Below are positions 1 through 9,961 of a stretch of 64,000 nt of DNA, one piece after another. Under the pieces are notes generated by a model. The model saw nothing but the letters and a program-made list of their open reading frames with translations, was not told the origin of the DNA and did not search any database. The first letter of the stretch is position 1; every line of letters starts with the position of its first letter. The position numbers were made by a program, and so were the translations under genes. Origin of the DNA: Planctomycetaceae bacterium (GTDB taxonomy: Bacteria; Planctomycetota; UBA1135; GCA-002686595). The stretch lies in NCBI GenBank assembly GCA_011525785.1, contig WYBT01000035.1:62001-126000 (forward strand). The letters run 5' to 3'.

Positions 1-736
1 CGAACAGCTCCGTCGCGCGCACCTGCAGCCGCCAGTCGGGCGGGCCCAGCTCGAGCAGCATGCTGCTGTGCAGCGCGTCGCCCGCAGGCAGCAGCGTCGC
101 GCTCCCCAGTTCCACATCGAGCCCGCGCGCCCAGGGCTGTGCTTCGAGCTGCGTTTCGAGCTCGGCCGGGTCGGCGAGCGCGCACAGCAGGGCTTGGACG
201 GCGCCCGACTGGGGCTCGCAGGCCGCCAGGATCGCGCGCCGGCCGTCGCCTCGCGGCAGCGTCGTGATGCGCACGCCGTCGGCGCGCGTCGCACTCGAGT
301 CCAGCACGCCCCGCAGATCGAGTCCGACCGTCGCGCCCAGTTCCGCGGCGGGGTACGCGAACCGCACGCGCCACGCGTTCGGCTCGACGTCGCTGCGCTC
401 ACGCCACAGTAGCCCGCTGGTCGAGGGACAGGCCTGCGACACGAACTTCGCCTGGGCCTCGAACTCGCGCGCGTCCTGCGGCGCCCTTTCGTTCCAGCGC
501 GCCGCCATCGCGCGCGCCGTTGCCGTCAGTGCGGTGAAGCGCTGCTCGACGCTGGAGTGCAACGCCTGCGCGTGCGCTACGAAGTGCTCATGCCGGGCTT
601 CCCGCAGCCACCACGCGGACAAAACGCTCAACGCAGCGGACAAACATCCGCCGGCGAGGGCGACGAGCACGGCTTGCCGAGGCCAGCGCTCGCTCGCGGG
701 GACCGAGCTGTCTGGGAGCGCCATCGACCCGGTCAT
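1..736 (-). CDS. Membrane sensor protein with CHASE-like periplasmic domain (N-terminal part, cut by window edge)
   Basis: The frame is open from an ATG at 736 to the window edge, so about 245 N-terminal residues are visible and the C-terminus is missing. A membrane segment lies at about residues 18-42, followed by an extracytoplasmic stretch. That stretch contains a Gly-Leu-Leu-Trp segment, a Tyr-Pro pair and a later Gly-Leu-Asp-Leu, a spacing that resembles CHASE sensory domains. CHASE domains are normally followed by a second membrane segment and a histidine kinase or cyclic-di-GMP enzyme domain, which would lie outside this window. The start is 21 bp after the stop of the peroxiredoxin gene on the same strand, so co-transcription is likely. 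The gene is certainly coding; the CHASE assignment is by eye only and other periplasmic sensor folds are possible. Confidence 0.6.
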   Translation of the reverse strand, partial: MTGSMALPDSSVPASERWPRQAVLVALAGGCLSAALSVLSAWWLREARHEHFVAHAQALHSSVEQRFTALTATARAMAARWNERAPQDAREFEAQAKFVSQACPSTSGLLWRERSDVEPNAWRVRFAYPAAELGATVGLDLRGVLDSSATRADGVRITTLPRGDGRRAILAACEPQSGAVQALLCALADPAELETQLEAQPWARGLDVELGSATLLPAGDALHSSMLLELGPPDWRLQVRATELF

Positions 737-757
737 GGTAGCGCGGGGCGGCCCCGC

Positions 758-1246
758 TCACTTCCATCGCCGCAACAGCTCATCCGCCTGACCGCCGGGG
801 TCCTTGGTCTCGATGGCCTCGCGGATGCGCCCGTCGGGGCCGATCACGTAGGTGTAGCGCGCGGCGTACTTGTCCTGCGCGGTCTTGGCCGCGCCGTAGG
901 CGAGCGCGATCGCGCGGCTGCGGTCCGACAGCAGTCGGAACGAGTAGCCGTGCTTGTTCGCGAAGTCGAGCTGCTCCTGGGGCGAGTCGAAGCTCACACC
1001 CAGGATCACGGCGCCCCTGGCCTCGTAGTCGCGGATTCGATCACGGAACCCGCAGCCCTGGCGCGTTCACCCCGGCGTGTCGGCCTTGGGGTAGAACCAC
1101 AAGACGACCGTCTGGCCGACGAAGTCCGACAGCTTGACGATGCGGCCGTGCTGGTCGGGGGCTTCGAAGGGCGGGGCCACGGCGCCGACCTTCAAGAGCG
1201 GCGCATCGCCCTGGATTCGCAACGCAGCGAGGATCTTCTTCAGCAC
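758..1246 (-). CDS. bcp: Bcp/PrxQ-type peroxiredoxin with in-frame UGA at the peroxidatic cysteine (candidate selenoprotein)
   Basis: This is a thiol peroxidase of the AhpC/TSA, Bcp/PrxQ type, expected to reduce hydrogen and organic peroxides in the cytoplasm. The reading frame from a GTG at 1246 gives 162 residues, the usual family length, if the UGA at 1067-1069 is read through. That UGA is codon 60, in the motif FYPKADTPG-UGA-TRQGC, exactly where the peroxidatic Cys of the TPGCT motif belongs. The putative resolving Cys is codon 65, five residues on, as in atypical 2-Cys PrxQ. Downstream sequence (GVSFDSP, SDRS, YVIGPDG) is a well conserved peroxiredoxin C-terminal half. A conventional gene caller would report only residues 81-162, starting at 1009. 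A 15-nt perfect hairpin (743-757) follows the stop. Alternatives are a nonsense mutation or a sequencing error; the intact frame on both sides and the hairpin after the UGA favour selenocysteine. Confidence 0.8.
1031..1053 (-). promoter_or_regulatory. Candidate bacterial SECIS hairpin of the peroxiredoxin mRNA
   Basis: Thirteen nucleotides after the UGA, the minus-strand RNA can form a 7-bp stem, GCGGGUU (1053-1047) with AAUCCGC (1037-1031), around CCGUGAUCG. One further C-G pair closes a CGUGAUC loop with G in its second position. Bacterial SECIS elements lie inside the coding region just 3' of UGA, with the apical loop about 16-37 nt away and a G in the first two loop positions; both conditions are met here. 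It is inferred from sequence alone, and short hairpins are common at this GC content. Confidence 0.5.
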
Positions 1247-1295
1247 GCGGCGAGTGTAGCGAGCGCGCGCACCGACGCGGTCTGCCAGGCGCGGA

Positions 1296-3908
1296 TCAAC
1301 GCACGACGATCGCCGTGCGCTCGCCCGCGGCGACCGGCGCGTCGAAGCGCTGCGGCGAGCGCTCGAGGTCGTACACCTCGAGCCGGTACAGCCCCGGCGG
1401 CAGCGGGCCCAGCCGCGCCAGGCCCGGCTCGAAGGAACTCAACACGTCGAGCGACTTGTGCGCGCGCTCCACCAGGCCTGCGAACTCGCGCCCGGCCTGA
1501 TCGCGCAGCGAAAGCGTCGCGCGGGCGGCGGACTGCGCATCCGGGAAGCGCACGTCCACGAACCCGCCCGCAGTCAGTTCGAGGTCGAGCACGGGCGGCG
1601 AGTCGCGCGTCACCGTCACGCGCTGCGGCGTCGAGCAGAGCGTCGCGTTGCGAGCGTGGATCCACCACTCGCCCGGCGCCAGGGCCGGACCGCACAGGCC
1701 GCCCTCGGCGTCGCTCGCGCTCCACGCGAACGGCGTCAGCGGGCGGCCGTCCGCGCCGTGCACGAACAGCGATGCGAAGGCCAGCGGCGCGCCCTGCGCA
1801 TCGTGGAGGAAACCGCGGAGCAGGACGCCGCTCGCAATCCGGATCACGACGTCATCGACGGACCGTCCGTCGCGCACGTCGAGCACCGCACTCACGCTTG
1901 CGGCTGTTTTCGCGATTGCGTCCTGCTCCGCAGTGTTCGATTCGAGCTGTGCTTGCGCGCCCGCAGCGGACTTGGGCGCTTCCCGATGCACCGACAGCGA
2001 CCAGGCGCCGTCGTCGAGGAACTCGAAGGCGAACCCGCCATCGGGCCCGCTGGGTTTGGCGTCGCTGAAGCTCGAGAGCAGCGAGCGCGCGCCGCCGCGC
2101 TCACGCCGCAGACGCACGCTGGCGCCGCTCACCGGCTGGCCGTCGGCGTCGACCACGCGGCCGCGCAGCGCGCCGGTGGGCAGCTCGAAGTCGCGCGCGA
2201 GCTGTGCCTGCGCGGGGACTTCGAGCACGCGCTCGACGAAGTGGGTGCCCGCCTCGCCGAAGACCGTCAGCTTGACGAGGTAGGGACCGGGTTCGGCGAG
2301 GGCGACGCGGTAGCGCCCCTGCTCGTCGCAGCGCGCGATCCGCTGCAGCTCCAGCGCGCGCGCGCCCGGCCCGACGAATTGAAGCAGCGCGCTCTGCGCC
2401 ACGCCGCGCGCGGTCACGCGACCGGTGACGACGACCGGCTGGTCGGGCGCGCGACCGAGCTCGACGAACTCGCGCGCCCCGTCGGCGAGCTCGAGCGTGC
2501 GCTGGGCGAGGTGTTCGAAGGCCGCGACCGATCCGGGCGCGCCGAGGCGGTGCTCGGCGAGCTCCGAGTCGCTCGGGAAGCTCAGGATCGTCCAGCGTCC
2601 CGGCGCGAGCGTGTCGAAGGCGAAGGCGCCGCCTTGATCGCTGCTCGCTTCGCGCGGAGGCGCGCCGAAGTCGCTGATCAGCCGCACGGCGCGCGCCGGT
2701 GCGGGCTTGCCGTCGGGACCGAAGACCAGGCCCTCGACGCGCGCGCCGCGGCGCAGTTCGAGGAGCAGCTCGGCGGCAGTTCCAGCGGACGTCGGCGGCG
2801 AAGTGCTCGCGAGCGTGCGGCGGTCGATCCGCAGCGGAGCGCTCGGCGCGGCCGCGGAGTGGGTCGCCACCAGCTCGATCGTGGGCGCGAAACGCTGCGC
2901 CGCTGCTTCGTCGAAGCTGAAGCGTCCCGACTCGTCGGTGGTGACGGCGGAGAAGCTGGCCGGTGCGTCGCTGCGGCCCAACCACTGCGGATCGCCGGTT
3001 CCGACCCGCGCGCCGGCCGCCGGAGAACCGTCGGGCAGCACGACTCGTCCGCGCAGGACGCGCTCCGCGGCGAGTGGGCTCGAAGTAACCGCGTCAGCGC
3101 TCGCGAGCGCGTTTCGTTCGCTGTCCGTCGGCGTCGACTCGCGGGCGGGCTGTTGCGAGCTCTCCGCTTCGCTGCGCGCTTCGAGGGTGTCGGGCGCCTC
3201 GAGCGCGCTCGGGCCGTGCTCGCTCGCGCTCCACACCGCCCAGCCCAGCCAGGCGATGCCCGCGCTCAGCGCCGCCGCGATCAACGCTGTCCAGCCGGCG
3301 AACGGTTGCGCGCTCGAGGCTGCGCCGGCCGCCGCGCCGCCCGCGAGCGAGGAGCGCAGGTCGGCGAGCGCGAGCGGAGCGAGGGCCTGCGCCCAGTTGC
3401 GGCCTTCGCCGCGGTAGTCGCGTTCGAGCTTCTCGCGAAGCTTGGCGTGCGCGCGCGTGAGGCGGCTGGTGACGGTGGCGAGCGGCAGGTTCTCGACGCG
3501 CGCGATCTCGCGCGGCGGCAGATCGCCGAACCAGCGCAGCAGCACGACGCGCCGGTAGGGCTCCTCGAGCGACAGCACGCAGGCCACAAGGCGTCGCTGC
3601 GTCTCGGCCTGCTCGACCAGCTCGAGCGTCGAGGGCTGCGCCTCGGCGCGCGCGGCCCGCGGCTCGGCCCGGCTGCGCGCATCTTCCCGCCGCAGGTTCG
3701 AGACGCGCCGGTTGCGCAGCACCTTCCCGAGCCAACCCTGGGCGCGCTGCTCGTCCTCGGGCGGCCGCGCCAGCGCAGCCGCGAGCGCTTCCTGCGCCAG
3801 ATCCTCGGCCTGGTGCAGATCGCCGCCCACCAGCTCACGCGCCAGCGAACGCGCCCAGCGGGCGTGCTCGAGCAGGGCCTCAACCCGGGGGACAGCAGCG
3901 TCGCTCAT
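1296..3908 (-). CDS. ECF sigma factor fused to a membrane segment and carboxypeptidase-regulatory-like ectodomains
   Basis: The 870-residue protein begins with a complete ECF sigma-70 module: region 2 at about residues 15-80 (AEDLAQEAL, WLGKVLRNRRVSNLRRED) and region 4 at about 105-165 (LSLEEPYRRVVLLRW, PPREIARVENLPLATVTSRL). A single hydrophobic segment follows at about 203-226. The remaining 640 residues are a series of beta-sandwich modules, with repeated patterns such as GRVVLPDGSPAAGARV and GRVVDADGQPVSGASV typical of CarboxypepD_reg/Big-type domains. With the N-terminus inside, the ectodomain would be outside, giving a one-protein receptor and transcription factor. The domain family functions are known separately; the signalling model is inference. 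A paralogue with the same architecture lies at 24597-27185. The stop is 49 bp before the peroxiredoxin start, so the two may be co-transcribed. The ligand is unknown. Confidence 0.85.
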   Translation of the reverse strand: MSDAAVPRVEALLEHARWARSLARELVGGDLHQAEDLAQEALAAALARPPEDEQRAQGWLGKVLRNRRVSNLRREDARSRAEPRAARAEAQPSTLELVEQAETQRRLVACVLSLEEPYRRVVLLRWFGDLPPREIARVENLPLATVTSRLTRAHAKLREKLERDYRGEGRNWAQALAPLALADLRSSLAGGAAAGAASSAQPFAGWTALIAAALSAGIAWLGWAVWSASEHGPSALEAPDTLEARSEAESSQQPARESTPTDSERNALASADAVTSSPLAAERVLRGRVVLPDGSPAAGARVGTGDPQWLGRSDAPASFSAVTTDESGRFSFDEAAAQRFAPTIELVATHSAAAPSAPLRIDRRTLASTSPPTSAGTAAELLLELRRGARVEGLVFGPDGKPAPARAVRLISDFGAPPREASSDQGGAFAFDTLAPGRWTILSFPSDSELAEHRLGAPGSVAAFEHLAQRTLELADGAREFVELGRAPDQPVVVTGRVTARGVAQSALLQFVGPGARALELQRIARCDEQGRYRVALAEPGPYLVKLTVFGEAGTHFVERVLEVPAQAQLARDFELPTGALRGRVVDADGQPVSGASVRLRRERGGARSLLSSFSDAKPSGPDGGFAFEFLDDGAWSLSVHREAPKSAAGAQAQLESNTAEQDAIAKTAASVSAVLDVRDGRSVDDVVIRIASGVLLRGFLHDAQGAPLAFASLFVHGADGRPLTPFAWSASDAEGGLCGPALAPGEWWIHARNATLCSTPQRVTVTRDSPPVLDLELTAGGFVDVRFPDAQSAARATLSLRDQAGREFAGLVERAHKSLDVLSSFEPGLARLGPLPPGLYRLEVYDLERSPQRFDAPVAAGERTAIVVR

Positions 3909-4013
3909 CTCTCGCGCGACCTACACGCACCAGCGCGCGCGCTCCACGCACGATTCTGGCCGATTTCCGTCGGAGGGTTCCCTCCGCAGGCGTCTGCCGG
4001 CGCCCGAATCCGT

Positions 4014-4215
4014 TGAGGCGGGTTGGAGCTGGGGCGCGGCGGGCGTGGCCGCTTCCGAGCAGCGCTCGACCGGCCGGCAGACGCCGATCGAGGTGGTCGT
4101 CCGCGTAGCCGTTGTCGCCGCCGAGTGCGATCTCGCCCGTGGCCGGGCGTCATGGAGCGGCGCGCGCAAGGGAGTAGGCGACGCACTCGGCGGCTGACCG
4201 ACGCCCGGAGTCGTG
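4014..4215 (-). pseudogene. Decayed fragment of the 3' end of gcvP
   Basis: Read on the minus strand, this stretch aligns codon by codon with the end of the intact gcvP at 6456-9392. Segments matching DNGYGDKNL and then [20 protein letters not shown] are recognisable as DNGYADDHL and CRPVERCSEAATPAAPQLQPA. A one-base shift and a short deletion separate the two blocks, and the stop codon is changed from TGA to TCA. Weaker similarity continues upstream to about 4215 (the DSW region of GcvP). The fragment has the same orientation as gcvP and lies on the far side of the 4468-6138 gene, so the two form degenerate direct repeats flanking that gene. It cannot encode a functional product. Confidence 0.75.
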
Positions 4216-4467
4216 GAACGCTGCGCGCGGGCTCGCTCCGCGCTGTTGTGTTCGACGCACGACGGGTCGACCGAACGGGGCTAGGGCACGCTCGCCGAGT
4301 CACGCCGACCTCCAAGAGCGCCCACGAAACCCCCACCGCTGATGTCGGCGACGTCGATCTCCGGGGCGGCGCCCGGTGGTGTTCGATCTCCCAGCGCTGC
4401 TTGCGGGGTCGTCCCTCCGAGCGCCCGTGATTGCGAATCGCGAGCGAACGCCACGTCGCGCTGCCTT
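4216..4467. other. Intergenic stretch with no recognisable feature
   Basis: This stretch lies between the gcvP remnant and the stop of the following minus-strand gene. Short frames are open on both strands but show no protein family, signal peptide or convincing start. It may be further decayed sequence continuous with the gcvP fragment. No strong hairpin or repeat was seen. Confidence 0.4.
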
Positions 4468-6138
4468 TCAGCGCAGCACGATCGGGCTCGTCGGTCCGTC
4501 ACGCGGGACCGTGAATTCATGAGTCCCAAGCTGTTTCGCCTCGCCATCGAGCAGCATCGCCCGAAAGACGCCCGCTGGCAATTCGACGTAGGGACCCGTG
4601 GCGACGATCAGCTCGAGCGAATTCACGATGTGCACCGTGACTTCATCGGGGATGCCCGGAGGTAGCTCGAGTTCACAGTCGAAGTAGCTCGGAATCGCTA
4701 CTTCGACGTGCTGCGCCGAGGGACTGGGTTCCAGCAGGATGTATGCGGGCGCGAAGGTGTCGTACTGCGGATTGTCTCCTGAGTTCGGCTTCTGTGCGCT
4801 GATGCGAGCGACGACTTTCGATGCCGGCGTGGAGCGCCTGAGGACACCGGCGTCATCGGTGTAGACCGCGTCGTTGGTGACACAGTCCCAGACGGACGCC
4901 CCCGGTCGCCACTCGCCGAATTGGATCTGCGCGCGCACGGGTTTCCCTTGCTGGTCGAAGACCCTGATTTCCAACGGCGGTGCGACATCGAGCTCGAGGT
5001 CGCCCAGATCCAGCTCACGTCCCGGCTCGATGACGATGTGTTGCGATCGCTCAGCGCGATCTGGCGCCGAGATCGTCAAGTCGTACTCGCCTGGCAGCAG
5101 CGATTGGACCGAGAAGCCACTGAGGGGATCGATCGGAGGATTGACCGTGTCGGCTCTGTTCCTTTGGCCCACTGCGCAAACCAGGCGCGCCCGGGCGTCG
5201 ACGATCGCCGCTCTGCTGATGGGGTCGACGACCCGGCCACGCAGGGCGCCAAGCTGCGCCTCGAGCTCGTCGAGCGTCATCTCGAACGCGACCGCGTCGG
5301 CGCCGGGCGGCGCCTCCTGCCAGCCGAGGAAGTGCGAGTGAAAGGCGACTGCAACCCATGTCGATCCCACGGGGAACCGTCTCACGACGGCGACGGTGCG
5401 GGGTTCTTCGCTGCGATGGTGTGTCGAGCTGGAGATCCACGCATCGGCTCGCCCAGGGACCGCGAGTGTTGCCGGCCACTGTGCTGCAGCCTCAGGAAGG
5501 CTCGGTGCGCGCCACACGCGAAACCCCTCCTCGAACACCTGTCCCGAATCGAAACCCAATTCACGGGCTAAGTCCGAGTAGGGACGGCCATCCGTGGTGA
5601 TGACGCGCACCCGGACCCAGTTCTCCGGCCACATCACGTACCGTTCGGACACCAGCCCGCTCGTCGCGTTGATTTCCGTGGTCGTCCGAAGCGGAAGGTA
5701 TCCCTCCGCCTGAATCTCGACGCACCAGGCGCCCGTGCTCAGCGTTTCCGCTCGAAAGACGGTTTCCAGTGACGCCGCTTCGAAACAGCGTCGCTCCTGA
5801 TCTCGGCTCAAGACGATGCTCACCGGCGATTTGAGCCCAGCCCCGTGCTCCGCGTCGACGAGAAACCCGACGAGCGTGGCGCCGGCGGGATCAGTGCTCG
5901 CGGAAGGAAGAGCTGCGGCTTCGGCGGGGGCAGCATCGACTCTCTCGGAGCGCTCCGACTCCGGAAACTCTCGGAGTTCGCCGACATCGACGGATGCGGC
6001 CGGCGGGGCGCCGTGCTGGAAGGCGGCGTCAATCGGAAGCTGCGCGCGCTGTGATCGCCACAGCCAGAGCAACAACAGAATCGACCCGAACATCAAGACC
6101 ATCAGGCGCCGCAGGCGCACTCGGGAACCTGCCGCCAT
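4468..6138 (-). CDS. Membrane-anchored protein with carboxypeptidase-regulatory-like ectodomain, unknown function
   Basis: The ATG at 6138 is preferred because it is preceded by AAAGGA at suitable spacing and immediately gives a basic stretch and a hydrophobic segment (about residues 10-28). The upstream 64 codons of the open frame have no protein-like character. The protein is about 556 residues. The exterior part contains beta-sandwich motifs such as GRVVDPISRAAIVDARARL and SLLPGEYDLTISAPDRA, as in CarboxypepD_reg domains, and resembles the ectodomains of the two sigma fusions but without a sigma module. No catalytic motif is visible. It may bind a ligand, polysaccharide or surface partner. 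It sits between the gcvP remnant and gcvP, which suggests a past insertion or duplication event here. Confidence 0.75.
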   Translation of the reverse strand: MAAGSRVRLRRLMVLMFGSILLLLWLWRSQRAQLPIDAAFQHGAPPAASVDVGELREFPESERSERVDAAPAEAAALPSASTDPAGATLVGFLVDAEHGAGLKSPVSIVLSRDQERRCFEAASLETVFRAETLSTGAWCVEIQAEGYLPLRTTTEINATSGLVSERYVMWPENWVRVRVITTDGRPYSDLARELGFDSGQVFEEGFRVWRAPSLPEAAAQWPATLAVPGRADAWISSSTHHRSEEPRTVAVVRRFPVGSTWVAVAFHSHFLGWQEAPPGADAVAFEMTLDELEAQLGALRGRVVDPISRAAIVDARARLVCAVGQRNRADTVNPPIDPLSGFSVQSLLPGEYDLTISAPDRAERSQHIVIEPGRELDLGDLELDVAPPLEIRVFDQQGKPVRAQIQFGEWRPGASVWDCVTNDAVYTDDAGVLRRSTPASKVVARISAQKPNSGDNPQYDTFAPAYILLEPSPSAQHVEVAIPSYFDCELELPPGIPDEVTVHIVNSLELIVATGPYVELPAGVFRAMLLDGEAKQLGTHEFTVPRDGPTSPIVLR

Positions 6139-6455
6139 GGCTCGAGTCCTTTGGGAAGCGTGTGGGGAAGTTGGCGAGCTACGCTGGTCGGAGACGATCG
6201 CGGCCGCGCTCCGATCGAGATGGTTGCGACGTCGCGACCTTCTCTCAAGACCGACGCTGCGAGCTTCGGGTCGTCCCCGTGACCTGCGCTCGATTCGACA
6301 TGTCAAGAGCCGCAGTTCTTGGCGGGACACTCACGCTGACGAGCTTGCAGCAACAGAACGTGTGCGGCCACCGCGCTCTACGCCCGCGACGGGGCCGAAG
6401 GCTCGGCGCGCCCGAGCCGGGTGCGCCGGACGGCGGAGACGATGCGGCCGAACGC
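6139..6455. other. Intergenic region between gcvP and the downstream ectodomain gene
   Basis: This 317-bp space follows the gcvP stop and holds the 5' leader of the next minus-strand gene. Besides the hairpin at 6400-6418 and the AAAGGA ribosome-binding site just upstream of 6138, no gene or repeat could be supported. A promoter is expected here but no clear -35/-10 pair was recognised. Confidence 0.4.
6400..6418 (-). terminator. Terminator-like hairpin after gcvP
   Basis: A perfect 7-bp inverted repeat (GGCTCGG/CCGAGCC) with a 5-nt loop lies about 38 bp downstream of the gcvP stop. It has no U-tract, so intrinsic termination is uncertain and Rho-dependent ending or RNA stabilisation is equally possible. 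Confidence 0.35.
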
Positions 6456-9392
<2,937 letters not shown>

Positions 9393-9961
9393 GGGAGCGC
9401 GGTCCTGGGGCCCTGTGGACCCCCAAGTGCACGACTTCACGGGGCGAACTGCGGCGGGAGGCGTCGAGACGGTGCTCGAGGCCTGTGGGGCGAGGATTCT
9501 AGGTCTTGGGACGCGCTCCCGCGACGGGCATACGCTCGCCTCCGCCGGCAGCGACGCGCGCTGAGCTACTACTCCGCGGAGTCCTCGCGCGGCGCGACGC
9601 TGCTCCTCGAAGTAGTCGCGACAAGACCAACAGATCCGCGCGGTCGAGTGCCGCGGGGCGTGTCGGCGCTCTGGCCGACATGCCCATGGGTTGCGGCGCT
9701 CGGCCGCGCTGAGCCGCGCGAGCCGCAACCCGATCCGCCGCCTTCGTTCGTACCGCTCTGTTTTCGCCGGTGGCCGACGGCGCGCGCCGCGCCGCTCGCG
9801 GCCGTTGCGCAATCGGGAACTTGCGCGCGCGGCGCACCACTTTCGAGAACCGCGCCTTTGGTCTTTGGGCCCGCTCGCGCGGCCTCAGTAGCGTCGCCCA
9901 CGCGCCCTGGCGCGTCGCTCGGGCGCTGTTCGCTCCACCTCTGTCCCTCAGGAGTCCCACC
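9393..9961. other. Divergent intergenic region between gcvP and a cytochrome c gene
   Basis: About 570 bp separate the two divergent genes. The region should contain both promoters, but none was identified with confidence. A minus-strand frame through it contains a CWSC pair and an acidic-basic stretch, yet lacks a good start and protein-like composition. No glycine riboswitch aptamer was recognised upstream of gcvP. A ribosome-binding site AGGAG precedes the cytochrome start. Confidence 0.4.

Noticed and set aside
1067-1069. UGA in the peroxiredoxin as an ordinary disabling mutation
   Set aside because: Not fully excluded, but the codon hits exactly the catalytic Cys, the frame is intact on both sides and a SECIS-like hairpin follows.
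1458-4016. Plus-strand open frame of 852 codons opposite the sigma-fusion gene
   Set aside because: It has no domain, and its Arg/Ala/Glu-rich sequence is what GC-rich antisense frames give; the minus-strand frame has clear sigma motifs.
9393-9812. N-terminal extension of the gcvP frame and its CWSC motif as part of GcvP or a zinc protein
   Set aside because: GcvP does not have such an extension; the sequence is not protein-like and the CWSC pair could arise by chance.
9393-9961. Glycine riboswitch before gcvP
   Set aside because: The conserved aptamer core was not found in the leader by reading; a covariance-model search would be decisive.
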